DNA of 64,000 nt from Marinicellulosiphila megalodicopiae. Lineage in GTDB: Bacteria; Pseudomonadota; Gammaproteobacteria; Pseudomonadales; Natronospirillaceae. Below are positions 55,911-64,000 of this stretch, piece after piece; positions within the stretch are counted from its first letter, which is position 1, and every line of letters starts with the position of its first letter. The stretch covers positions 4,030,001 through 4,094,000 of the forward strand of contig NZ_AP023087.1 in the NCBI RefSeq assembly GCF_045862395.1, in the 5' to 3' direction. The translations under genes and the position numbers were made by a program. Below the pieces are notes generated by a model. That model did not search any database. It was not told the origin of the DNA and worked only from the letters and a program-made list of their open reading frames with translations.

Positions 55911-56451
55911 TTACTTAGGATCAAAAAAACGAACATCATTCCAAGCCCAACCACCAGGAGCTTCGTTCCACCCCATGTAACTATGACTACGTAATTCATA
56001 GGTTTTTTCACAGGCTTTTCTACCACTTAAATTTTCATATAAAATATAAAATATAAAATATAAAATATAAAATATAAAAATCATCTTGATTAAATTCATT
56101 ATTATTCCAAGCTTTTTGTAACGTTTCATTATGATGCGTCCCTTCTGACAAACTTTTAAAAAGGGTAATTTTTAAATCCTCTAACGTATTCGTCATATCT
56201 ATCAACCCTTCATCCAAAGGGCTGCCTATTGGCGCTATGTGATAAATATAATAACCAAATCTAGGCATTTTCTCGAATGCACGTTGCTTTGCGTCTTCTT
56301 GTCCTTGTTTTATTTTGGCTATTTTTTCTTCAAGGGTTAATCGCTTAGGTGCTGGATATTTATAATAAAAAATAATCAATAAAATAGTAAATAGGATTAA
56401 AATAATTGTATAAATAGACATAATCAAACTCATCAACATTAAGCCAACCAT
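55911..56451 (-). pseudogene. Membrane-anchored protein gene interrupted by a heptanucleotide repeat (putatively phase-variable)
   Basis: The frame from 56451 encodes a membrane-anchored protein (one helix, then EKIAKIKQGQEDAKQRAFEK and MPRFGYYIYHIAPIGSPLDE), then runs into the repeat and stops at 56035-56037. The other frame, 55911-56037, reads ENLSGRKACEKTYELRSHSY and WNEAPGGWAWNDVRFFDPK, with the look of a natural C-terminus. Five full ATTTTAT units lie between them. The frames join when the full-unit count is 1, 4 or 7; the present 5 truncates the protein. No family recognised. Confidence 0.65.
56039..56079 (-). repeat. Heptanucleotide tandem repeat ATTTTAT, five full copies plus six bases
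   Basis: On the plus strand ATAAAAT repeats at 56039, 56046, 56053, 56060 and 56067, with a partial sixth at 56074. The unit is not a multiple of three, so copy change shifts frame in the gene around it. Confidence 0.93.
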
Positions 56452-56652
56452 TATTACAGAATAATCAGATGGTTTCTTTGAAAATTAAGCTAATTTTTAA
56501 CTGAAAAGTCTTAACTGAGACACGAATTTTAATCAAAAATAAGGACAAATCTATTTTATATCGTCGAAGACATTCGATAATCAGCGTGTTTTGATACCAA
56601 TTCAATCCATGTTAAGTTACGCCCTCAATTCCATTTAATGAGGAAATACACA

Positions 56653-56934
56653 ATGACTAAAAACCGAAAACTAGCGATTTCATCGGCTATTGTACTTGGC
56701 ATGACATTAACAAATTCAACAATAAGTTCAGCCAAACCTAAGTTAATATTGGAGCAATGTTACGGCGTAGCCAAAGCTGGTCATAACGATTGCGGAGCGG
56801 GTCCAAGCACGAGTTGCGCTGGAACTTCCACAATAGACAATCATAAGGACTCATGGCTTTTAGTACCTAGAGGTACTTGTTTGAAATTGACAGGCGGCAG
56901 TTTGACTTCATCAATAAAAAAGACACCTAATTAA
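56653..56934 (+). CDS. BufA1-like bufferin precursor (DUF2282)
   Basis: 93 residues when started at the ATG at 56653, which has AGGAAA six bases ahead (an ATG at 56638 is in frame). Signal-like N-terminus. The body has the conserved CYGVAKAGHNDCGAGPSTSC and LVPRGTC, with four Cys, typical of DUF2282 proteins now known as bufferins: peptides modified by MNIO-type enzymes that bind copper or other metals. The partner genes bufB (DUF692) and bufC (DUF2063) are not adjacent; the IS element begins four bases after the stop codon. Confidence 0.8.
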   Translation: MTKNRKLAISSAIVLGMTLTNSTISSAKPKLILEQCYGVAKAGHNDCGAGPSTSCAGTSTIDNHKDSWLLVPRGTCLKLTGGSLTSSIKKTPN

Positions 56935-56937
56935 AAA

Positions 56938-58005
56938 GGCTATGTTTTAAATTGTTGTGGCAGGATGCAAAATCATAATGCTGATCTAAGCTGAGATTTA
57001 TACACCCACAATGACATAGCCTATGAATCCACAGCATTTTCAAAACATACTTAAGCAGGTAAGCAAGCTCGATCCTGTTCAAAAACAAACTCTATCCACC
57101 GCTTTAGCTGCACAAGAAAATCCCATTCTTGCGCGGCTGTCCAAAGAAGTAATTACCCACTCAAAATGCATTCATTGTCAAAGTAACCGCTTGCGAAAAT
57201 ACGGTTTTAGTAATGGCAGGCAGCGATTTTTTTGCAACGAATGTCGCAAAAGTTTTGTGTGTACTCGAGGCAGCGCTTATTTTTATCAGCACAAACCTGA
57301 GCTTTGGCAAAAATATTTAGAGCACATGCTTGACCAAGATAGCATTCGGCGTTGCGCAAAAGATTTAAATATTTGTGTGACTACCTCTTTTAATTGGCGT
57401 CACCGTTTTATGAATGCTACTCAAAACACCTATGAATCAAGGCTTGAAGGTATTATTGAAGCAGATGAAACGTATTTTCGAGAATCTAAAAAAGGCGAGC
57501 GAAACTTAAATCGACCTGCAAGACAACGAGGATCTAAAGCATCCACCCCTGGCATTAATCAGCACGATTGGGTGGCAGTGTTAACCGCTAAAGATCGAAA
57601 TCATCATGAATTTGATCAAATATTAACCCATGTAAATGGCGCTGAAATCAATCAATGTTTAGGCTGCAAAATTGCCGACGAATCTGTTTTATGTACCGAT
57701 GGGCAGCCGGCTTATAATCAAATTTGCAAAGAACATCATTTGCATCATGTGGTGATAGCCAACAATCAAACGCAGCAAAGTTTGTATCATATTCAAAATA
57801 TCAATAATTATCACAGTCAGTTAAAGCGTTGGTATTTGAAGATGCATGGAGTGGCCAGTAAGTATTTAGCGAAGTATTTGGGTTGGTTTAGAATGCTGGA
57901 CTGGCACAAATATCAGACCTTTTCTAGCGACATTAAGAGCGAAAGCGAAAAACTGTTTGAATTCAAACTGTTACAGGTGCAGCAACATAAATTTGAAACA
58001 TAGCC
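56938..58005 (+). mobile_element. IS1595-family insertion sequence
   Basis: About 1068 bp. Terminal inverted repeats: left GGCTATGTTTTAAATT at 56938, right ends AATTTGAAACATAGCC at 58005, with one mismatch in 16. Candidate target duplication ATTAAAAA at the left and ATTTAAAA at the right, not exact. The transposase gene ends within the right repeat. Insertion lies directly after the bufferin stop codon. Confidence 0.88.
57023..58003 (+). CDS. IS1595-family transposase
   Basis: 326 residues. An N-terminal zinc-ribbon (CIHCQSNRLRKYGF, FFCNECRKSF) is followed by the IS1595-type DDE core: IIEADETYFRESKKG with the first Asp, then VLCTDGQPAYNQIC with the second, and a C-terminal glutamate or asparagine region with NYHSQLKRWYLKMHGVASKYL. 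It is full length and apparently intact. Confidence 0.93.
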   Translation: MNPQHFQNILKQVSKLDPVQKQTLSTALAAQENPILARLSKEVITHSKCIHCQSNRLRKYGFSNGRQRFFCNECRKSFVCTRGSAYFYQHKPELWQKYLEHMLDQDSIRRCAKDLNICVTTSFNWRHRFMNATQNTYESRLEGIIEADETYFRESKKGERNLNRPARQRGSKASTPGINQHDWVAVLTAKDRNHHEFDQILTHVNGAEINQCLGCKIADESVLCTDGQPAYNQICKEHHLHHVVIANNQTQQSLYHIQNINNYHSQLKRWYLKMHGVASKYLAKYLGWFRMLDWHKYQTFSSDIKSESEKLFEFKLLQVQQHKFET

Positions 58006-58337
58006 ATTTAAAAACCCATGAAGCCGGAGTAAATTAAATCACCCACTCCAGTTTTTGGATTATCAACTCATAGATTGCCATTTATCTTCACTGGGTATGA
58101 ATTAATAGATTTATGCATGTATAAATGTATTTAAGTGCTAAAACAAAGTGGTGTATTTTTGCCATAGTGCAACAACCGAGGGAATAAACAAAAAAGTGAG
58201 TGGTGGGTCTCCTTTACTTCCAGCTTCATTAAAAATCTAAAACGAGGGCAAGCACTCGCCCACATTAAAAAATTTATGAAGATACTTTTTATAGGAAACA
58301 TTATCTGTATTTTTGTGAGAAGAGGAATTTAATAAAC
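58006..58337. other. Intergenic region after the IS element (332 bp)
   Basis: No gene seen. It holds a weak GGAGT/ACTCC hairpin near 58026-58049 followed by TTTTT, possibly the old terminator of the bufferin unit, and the terminator at 58246 on the minus strand for the NRPS operon. Confidence 0.5.
58229..58261 (-). terminator. Likely terminator of the NRPS-cysC-PPTase operon
   Basis: On the minus strand GGGCGAG-TG-CTTGCCC is a 7-bp stem (one G-T pair; the 2-nt apex would open to a larger loop), followed by TCGTTTTAGATTTTT, about 80 bp after the PPTase stop codon. Confidence 0.6.
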
Positions 58338-59039
58338 TCACAAACAAACAATACTATAAACACCATCTTCCATTTCATTAAAAAAACCAGCATGAACTGA
58401 ATCTTTTACTAATATATCATTTAAGTTATTTTTTAATACTAAGCAAAAAGATTGGTTATCTAAGTTTAATTCACTTATTTCAACAGCATCAAAGTCAAAA
58501 TAATGCAAAGTGCTTGGGTAAGCCGCTTTAAAGAAACTTTCTTTAATTGAATATATTAGGGTAAATATTTTTTGTGTTTGTAGTTTTGGGTGCTGTTTTA
58601 AAATAAAAAAATCATTAGCGAAAATTATTTGATTTTGTATATTTGCAATAATTTGTGGATCAATGAGTGGTTCAAGATCAACCCCTATTCCAATAAAATC
58701 AGATTGCATATTGGCAATACACATTGCTGTGTTATGAGTATGGGTTATAGAGCCAAGTATTAAATCTGGCCATATGGGAGCCCTTAGGGCGTCGGTTTTA
58801 ATATCAAAATTATACACCCCTAAAACCTCTAGGGTTAATTTAGCTGCATATCGTCCTGCTAGATATTCTGCTTGGCGTTTTTTAACCGATTGTTGAATAT
58901 GAGTGGGTAGCAATATTTTTAAAACATCAAATAATAATATTGAGTAGTTTTCAATATCATATTTAACTTTATAATGAACCAAATTTTTATGAGAATGATG
59001 TTTAATTAATTCAACATTTGTTATAAAAGCATTCGTCAT
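58338..59039 (-). CDS. 4'-phosphopantetheinyl transferase (EntD/Sfp type)
   Basis: 233 residues. Conserved KRQAEYLAGRYAA, GSITHTHNTAMCIA, the Mg-binding IGVDLEPL and the catalytic SIKESFFKAAYP. It adds the phosphopantetheine arm to carrier proteins such as the PCP of the adjacent NRPS. An AAGG ribosome site precedes the ATG at 59039; the TTG at 59060 is less likely. It is 24 bp downstream of cysC. Confidence 0.9.
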   Translation of the reverse strand: MTNAFITNVELIKHHSHKNLVHYKVKYDIENYSILLFDVLKILLPTHIQQSVKKRQAEYLAGRYAAKLTLEVLGVYNFDIKTDALRAPIWPDLILGSITHTHNTAMCIANMQSDFIGIGVDLEPLIDPQIIANIQNQIIFANDFFILKQHPKLQTQKIFTLIYSIKESFFKAAYPSTLHYFDFDAVEISELNLDNQSFCLVLKNNLNDILVKDSVHAGFFNEMEDGVYSIVCL

Positions 59040-59063
59040 TAAATTACCTTCAACCTTCAACTA

Positions 59064-59723
59064 TCAGCCATCAACAAAAGTGGTTTGCATTGCCGCTAAC
59101 TTTTCATTTTTTGATAATTTGTCTTTATTCACTAACAACCCTTTTTCATTCAATACGTTTATTATGATTTCTAAACAGGCTTCTGGGCTTTGTTTATCTG
59201 TATTTAAATAAATATCTGGGTTCTTAGGTGGCTCATAAATTGAATCAATGCCTGTAAAATTTGTAATTTGGCCTTGTCTTGCTTTTACATATAAACCTTT
59301 AGGATCTCGTTGTTCGCATACTGACAATGACGCATCAACGTGAATTTCAATAAAATGATCATTTAAAAACAATTCACGCACTAATTGTCTTTCGCTATGA
59401 AACGGTGAAATAAAAGCCGATATCACCATCAAACCCGAATCACTTAATAATTTGGCAACCTCCCCTGCTCTTCTAATATTTTCAATTCTATCCGATTCTG
59501 AAAACCCTAGATCTTTATTTAATCCGTGTCTTAAATTATCGCCATCTAATAACGAACAATGATAATCACAATGATACAAATATTGCTCTAGCAAATTAGC
59601 AATGGTGGATTTTCCAGAACCGCTAAGTCCTGTAAACCAAATGACACAGGGAATTTGCTGTTTTTGAGTGGCTCGGTCTTGTTTTGTGATATTCATTGGG
59701 TGCCATGTAATATTATCAGACAT
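59064..59723 (-). CDS. cysC: Adenylylsulfate (APS) kinase
   Basis: 219 residues. P-loop GLSGSGKSTIANLLEQ, then DGDNLRHGLNKDLGFSESDR, ISAFISPFHSERQLVREL and DPKGLYVKARQGQITNFTG, all CysC motifs. It phosphorylates APS to PAPS, the sulfate donor. It is embedded in a nonribosomal peptide operon rather than with cysDN. The ATG at 59723 overlaps the end of the NRPS gene by 8 bases. Suggests a need for PAPS in product formation. Confidence 0.92.
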   Translation of the reverse strand: MSDNITWHPMNITKQDRATQKQQIPCVIWFTGLSGSGKSTIANLLEQYLYHCDYHCSLLDGDNLRHGLNKDLGFSESDRIENIRRAGEVAKLLSDSGLMVISAFISPFHSERQLVRELFLNDHFIEIHVDASLSVCEQRDPKGLYVKARQGQITNFTGIDSIYEPPKNPDIYLNTDKQSPEACLEIIINVLNEKGLLVNKDKLSKNEKLAAMQTTFVDG

Positions 59724-62700
59724 GCTCACTTCCTTTTGTTAGATGGCTAATAATTAATTCTATTTTATTGATCCAACCTTTCATCAATAATTCAATGGTT
59801 TGTGCATTATACATATTATTTCTGTATTTTAAATTAAACACAAATTGACCATTCTCGATGGTAATGGCGATATAAATAGGATTAGGCAATTCTGATAACT
59901 CTGGATCCAACGCTCGCCCAGTACTTTCTTGAGTGGGTGTCATCAAGTGATAAGGCAAATGCATGTTAGTTGGTTGTGGATTTGACATTAATGCACTTGG
60001 TATATAGTTAATTTTAAATTCGGCGCTGGCTAAATTTTGAAATTGATCTCTAATAATTGGATTATCATTTAAATACTTTACGGCATTAAAACCCACTCCC
60101 GCATGGGGAATATTATGCAGTTGTTTAGCCATTGATAACACTTGGTCAACGATATTATCATTTTGATTAATATCTAACAGTACAGGCATATTTTCAGCAA
60201 AATGTCCGATGGTTCTAGAAGCATCGGTTCCTGGCACGATATTACCTCGACCACTAACCACTAATTCAAAATAAGCAGTATTGGACTGAGTTAATTCACT
60301 GATTATTTGAGAAAACCCAGAAAATATAATCACATCTTCACCTAATTCAACTTCAGTTAAGTGATTGAGTAAATATTCGCTTAATGGTTTAGCCAGCTTA
60401 ATTTCATAGTTTAATTCAGTGCCATATAAGGTTTTATCCCCTGAGGTATTTTTTTTATATCCGTCAGTGTCATCCATTAAAGTGTTAATGTTATGCCAAG
60501 AGCGAGACAACCAATAATCACTTTCGGCTTTAACATTAAGCGGGTTATTTGCATATTGATGCAGCGCATAACCCCATTCATTCACCGAACTGGTTTTAGC
60601 AGGCGCGTCATATTTCATACCTGCTACCAAAGATAGATAACGAAAGGTTAATTCACTGACAAATAACGGGACACTGTACCCATCCATAAGCGCATGGTGA
60701 ATAATAATTAACAGCCTTGAAGGTGTGCTTTCACCAAAATCAAATAACACAAACTTAAACAGTTTTTTTGATAAATTAAGCTTAAAATGATAACTGTCCG
60801 ATAGCTGTTCAACCTGCTGAATTCGTTTGGTTTCATCATCAAAATAAGATAAATCTACGCGACTTAATAAGTTTGAATGATCAATTGCGCCTTTTTTTTC
60901 AGTCACGCGATCGTTTTCATCAACAAAAAATTGATGCGTTAACCCAACATGTTCGTTAAGTATTTGTTGTAACGCTTGCTTTAAATATTCAAAATTTGGC
61001 TCTATCACCTTTAAAATACCAGACATATTCCAATGATGTTTAAACGGCCCTTTAAATAACATCTGTCTGTTAGGTAAACTAAACACAGTATCATTTAAAT
61101 TAAGTTGTTCATTATTAACAGGTTTGTGAACTCTATGTTTAGATAAACAATCAAGCTGCTTAATGGTTGGATTTTGCAAAATGTCCTGTACGACAAAATC
61201 AAAACCCAACGTACGCAACTGAGAAATTAAGCCAATTAACAAAATGGAATTGCCACCTAATTTATAAAAATCATCATTGACGCTAATTTTTTCAACATTT
61301 AATAGCACTTGCCAAATCTGACACAGTTGTTGTTCAAATTCGCTAGACGGCGCAACATAGTCATTGTTCATGTCCTGCTCTATAACAGGTTCAATCAAGT
61401 CTTTACGGCTAACTTTTCCATTTGGGCTCAAGGGTAACGAGTCTAAAAACACGTAAGTATAAGGCACCATATATTCAGGTAACGTGCGTTTAATATACTC
61501 ATTAATTAACTGAGTAAGCTCGCCTTGAGATTGATTATTTAATTGATTAGCAACAGCTACGGCATAACAAATTAGATTTTGCTTCGATTTAGAAAGCATA
61601 ACTGCTGCTTGTTTAATTGCATCGTGATTAATAATCAATGATTCAATTTCACCTAATTCTATTCGAAAACCACGTAATTTAATTTGCTGGTCCATTCTGC
61701 CAATGTATTCAATATTTTCTAATTGATTGGTTTGTGGGTTTGCAATCCATTTTGTAATATCGCCTGTTTTATAAAGTCTTGCTGGTAAACCAATATTTTG
61801 TTGAGCTTTATTTAAACTAACATGCACAAATGCATCACTTGTTAATTCAGAATTATTTAAATACCCTCTGGCTAGCCCATCTCCTGCAATATATAACTCA
61901 CCACTTACACCATTTGGGACAGGCATTAAATGTTTGTCTAATATAAACAATTTTGTATTATCAATAGGACGCCCAATTGGAATCACTTTGTGCTCTATTG
62001 CTCTTGTGTATTCCCAATAACTGACATCAATGGACGCTTCAGTTGGCCCATAAAGATTAATTAAACGAGTAAATGGATTAGCATCCATAAACGCATCAGC
62101 AGTTGATTTCGATAATGCCTCACCACTGCAAAAAACATATTTTAGCGAAGCGATGTCTTGCCAGTTTATTAACGACAACGTGCTTGTCAGCATCGATGGT
62201 ACAAAATGCAACACACTTATATTTTTTGAATGAATGATATTTTCTAAATAGTTTGGATCTTTATGTCCATTAGGGATTGCCATAACAAGTTTGGCGCCAA
62301 TCATCAGTGGCCATAAAAACTCCCAAACAGATACATCAAAATTAAACGGTGTTTTTTGTAAAATACTATCTTGGTCTGTAATTGGATATTGAGATTGCAT
62401 CCAACTGATTCGATTCATTAAACCTAAGTGAGTCGATTCAACCCCTTTAGGCTGTCCTGTACTTCCTGATGTATAAATCACATAAGCTAAGTTTTGTTGT
62501 GATAAACCAATAGCTTGTGTTGAAATATTGTTTTTTGAGTATTTTTTTAATATTGCTGGATCATCTAAACAATAACGATCTATATTTTCTAAACTTAATA
62601 ATTGAGTGCCTAACTCACAAAGAGTGACAATACTATTTAGCTTTGAGTTTTCAGCCATGTATTGAATGCGCTCTATCGGTAAGTCAGGATCTAACGGTAA

Positions 62701-63762
62701 ATACGCACATCCCGCTTTTTGAATGGCTAAAATAGCAACCACCATCTCAATGGATCGAGTCGCATAAATACCAATAATGTCCTCAAGTGACGCACCGTGA
62801 TCTATTAACAAATGCGCTAATTGATTTGAGCGAATATTCAGTTGTTCATAACTAATTGATTCAGTTTCAAATTCAACGGCAATACTATGAGGTTGAGTTA
62901 AAACATTTTTCTCAAATAACTCATGGACACATAAACTGTGCTCTCTTTTATACTCTGTTTGATTCCATTGAATTAAGTCGCTTTTTTCTGCATCGGTTAA
63001 AATACAATGCTCAACAAGCTTTGTAGTGGGTTCCGTTATTAATGAAAATAAAAGTGACTCAAATCGATTAACTATACTGCTAATAGTTTCGCTATTGAAA
63101 CATTCACTTGCATACAGCCAATTAAGTTTAATTTCATTATTTGTATAATCAATATTAAGATGTAAATCGGTATAGGGATACAATTTTTCCAAAGCATCAT
63201 ATTGGTTTAGCGTTTTATTATTAATAGAAAGCATGATGCTAAACGGATCAGTTGTGACTAATTTAAAGCGTTTGGTCACTGCCTTTAAAATACTGGTAAA
63301 AGGCAACAAATCATGGAATGACGCTTCTTTAATTTGATTAAGCTGACTATCAAATAAATCAAAAACATGATGATCAACATTAATATCGCTGTTAAACAGC
63401 TGTATATATTCAACCCCCTTTGCTTTTGCTGGCATGGCAAAAACACTTGAGTTTTGTTGTTCGCCTATTTCGTTTTGGTGTCGGTTTAACAACAATGAAA
63501 AACACGACTGTAGAATTAAGTCTAACTCTATTTTATTTTCAACAGAAAATTGCATTAATAGGTTTGATATAGCCTGATCCATAACCTGACTGTATTTAAC
63601 TTTTAAATGCAAAGCGCTTAAATCTTGATTCACTTTTTTATAAAAAAGATTAGATTGTGAACTTGACGATAACTTTTTTTCCCAATACTCAAAAGACTGG
63701 GAATGTTTATCCATTAGCTCATCAATATTCTGTGCATCTGAAATATTATTTAATTCACTCAT
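59716..63762 (-). CDS. Nonribosomal peptide synthetase, Ser-specific A domain, C-lobe-A-PCP-C architecture
   Basis: 1348 residues. Residues about 25-250 are only the C-terminal lobe of a condensation domain (from FEYWEKKLSS), lacking HHxxxDG. The adenylation domain (about 270-800) has A3 VIYTSGSTGQPKG, A5 LYGPTEAS, A8 MDQQIKLRGFRIELGE and A10 LPLSPNGKVSRKDL. Its specificity residues, aligned by eye to EntF, read DVWHFSLIDK, matching serine. The PCP has LGGNSI. A full condensation domain follows, with IIHHALMDGYS. No thioesterase. The stop of the upstream gene overlaps its ATG. It probably loads serine and passes it in trans. Confidence 0.9.
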   Translation of the reverse strand: MSELNNISDAQNIDELMDKHSQSFEYWEKKLSSSSQSNLFYKKVNQDLSALHLKVKYSQVMDQAISNLLMQFSVENKIELDLILQSCFSLLLNRHQNEIGEQQNSSVFAMPAKAKGVEYIQLFNSDINVDHHVFDLFDSQLNQIKEASFHDLLPFTSILKAVTKRFKLVTTDPFSIMLSINNKTLNQYDALEKLYPYTDLHLNIDYTNNEIKLNWLYASECFNSETISSIVNRFESLLFSLITEPTTKLVEHCILTDAEKSDLIQWNQTEYKREHSLCVHELFEKNVLTQPHSIAVEFETESISYEQLNIRSNQLAHLLIDHGASLEDIIGIYATRSIEMVVAILAIQKAGCAYLPLDPDLPIERIQYMAENSKLNSIVTLCELGTQLLSLENIDRYCLDDPAILKKYSKNNISTQAIGLSQQNLAYVIYTSGSTGQPKGVESTHLGLMNRISWMQSQYPITDQDSILQKTPFNFDVSVWEFLWPLMIGAKLVMAIPNGHKDPNYLENIIHSKNISVLHFVPSMLTSTLSLINWQDIASLKYVFCSGEALSKSTADAFMDANPFTRLINLYGPTEASIDVSYWEYTRAIEHKVIPIGRPIDNTKLFILDKHLMPVPNGVSGELYIAGDGLARGYLNNSELTSDAFVHVSLNKAQQNIGLPARLYKTGDITKWIANPQTNQLENIEYIGRMDQQIKLRGFRIELGEIESLIINHDAIKQAAVMLSKSKQNLICYAVAVANQLNNQSQGELTQLINEYIKRTLPEYMVPYTYVFLDSLPLSPNGKVSRKDLIEPVIEQDMNNDYVAPSSEFEQQLCQIWQVLLNVEKISVNDDFYKLGGNSILLIGLISQLRTLGFDFVVQDILQNPTIKQLDCLSKHRVHKPVNNEQLNLNDTVFSLPNRQMLFKGPFKHHWNMSGILKVIEPNFEYLKQALQQILNEHVGLTHQFFVDENDRVTEKKGAIDHSNLLSRVDLSYFDDETKRIQQVEQLSDSYHFKLNLSKKLFKFVLFDFGESTPSRLLIIIHHALMDGYSVPLFVSELTFRYLSLVAGMKYDAPAKTSSVNEWGYALHQYANNPLNVKAESDYWLSRSWHNINTLMDDTDGYKKNTSGDKTLYGTELNYEIKLAKPLSEYLLNHLTEVELGEDVIIFSGFSQIISELTQSNTAYFELVVSGRGNIVPGTDASRTIGHFAENMPVLLDINQNDNIVDQVLSMAKQLHNIPHAGVGFNAVKYLNDNPIIRDQFQNLASAEFKINYIPSALMSNPQPTNMHLPYHLMTPTQESTGRALDPELSELPNPIYIAITIENGQFVFNLKYRNNMYNAQTIELLMKGWINKIELIISHLTKGSEHV

Positions 63763-64000
63763 TATATGTTCTCTTCTTGAATAACATTAAATGTTTGAGT
63801 ATCCACATCATTAATTACCAATGCTTGTAGGTAATCAGTTAATGATTTTAATAATGAATTCATTTGGGCAGGACTGTAATAATTCTCGCTGTACTTCCAA
63901 CGAATATGTAATTGAGAGTCACTAATATGACAGAAACATCCAAATATTTCGTCTCGTTCATTTTCAGGGCTAACCCAAGGAATAATAGCATCATCAATAT
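63762..64000 (-). CDS. NRPS, C-terminal end (partial, cut by window edge)
   Basis: The minus-strand frame reads DDAIIPWVSPENERDEIFGC then YSPAQMNSLLKSLTDYLQAL, like the end of a condensation or epimerisation domain (RWKYSENYYS resembles the W-x-YS-x-N of epimerisation domains). Its TAA overlaps the ATG of the next NRPS (TAATG), so the two are in one operon. The rest of the protein lies beyond the window. Confidence 0.8.
   Translation of the reverse strand, partial: IDDAIIPWVSPENERDEIFGCFCHISDSQLHIRWKYSENYYSPAQMNSLLKSLTDYLQALVINDVDTQTFNVIQEENI

Noticed and set aside
57023..58003. Possibility that the transposase is a degraded copy
   Set aside because: The zinc ribbon and DDE motifs are present and the frame is intact to a stop within the right inverted repeat.
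1..64000. CRISPR arrays, tRNA and rRNA genes, prophage structural modules
   Set aside because: No regularly spaced direct repeats of CRISPR size were seen; no tRNA-like or rRNA-like segment was recognised by eye; the only phage-like gene is the muramidase relic.

Overview
The window comes from an AT-rich gammaproteobacterium. The evidence is a class I adenylate cyclase, CreC/CreD-like proteins, a LapD-like c-di-GMP receptor, a LexA-type box at recN and a Csr/Rsm-type RNA. Two lipid-anchored polysaccharidases (a GH26 mannanase and a pectate lyase, both on Thr/Gln-rich linkers) suggest a free-living, probably aquatic, degrader of plant or algal polymers. No species is named because the sequence alone does not justify it. 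I saw no tRNA, rRNA, CRISPR array or prophage.

Layout. 0-5.4 kb: end of an APH-like kinase, a protein made of ten helix-turn-helix-like repeats, then creC and creD without a creB. 5.4-11.5 kb: envelope and housekeeping genes (DUF748/AsmA-like protein, DoxX-like, VOC-fold, TspO-like, a lipoprotein). 11.8-15.2 kb: a small alpha/beta hydrolase overlapping cyaA. 15.2-19.8 kb: an S41 protease lipoprotein pair divergent from modABC. 19.8-22.5 kb: unknown gene, 17-bp tandem repeats, a cyclic-nucleotide-binding protein, a CRP-like site and a GGA-rich Csr-sponge RNA candidate. 22.5-34.4 kb: radA, hemE, rmuC, a TetR regulator, a PilH-like receiver, assimilatory nitrate reductase (nasB-nasA) and SOS-type recN. 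34.4-49.7 kb: an exopolysaccharide region resembling the Vibrio vps-II order (initiating transferase, outer-membrane barrel, Wza, Wzc, PHP phosphatase, VpsP-like), with a Wzy/ligase and a LapD-like receptor further on. It is interrupted by the mannanase and by a decayed pesticin-type muramidase. 49.7-58 kb: HupE/UreJ, pectate lyase, a secreted ATP-dependent ligase, a gene carrying an intragenic heptanucleotide repeat, an orphan bufferin (DUF2282) and an IS1595-family element. 58-64 kb: end of a nonribosomal peptide cluster (two NRPS proteins, APS kinase, phosphopantetheinyl transferase).

How genes connect. ModABC supplies molybdate for the molybdopterin nitrate reductase about 9 kb away. CyaA makes cAMP, which could be read by the cyclic-nucleotide-binding protein and by a CRP-like regulator at the site just upstream of the candidate Csr RNA; Csr systems commonly control exopolysaccharide and biofilm genes such as those at 35-50 kb. 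The LapD-like receptor is also a biofilm component. The NRPS, APS kinase and PPTase genes overlap or nearly touch, so they look like one transcript; the adenylation domain appears to activate serine. Simple and short tandem repeats are unusually common here (7-bp, 5-bp, 15-bp, 16-bp, 17-bp and 30-bp arrays and a C11 tract). At least one, the 7-bp repeat at 56.04 kb, could switch a gene on and off.
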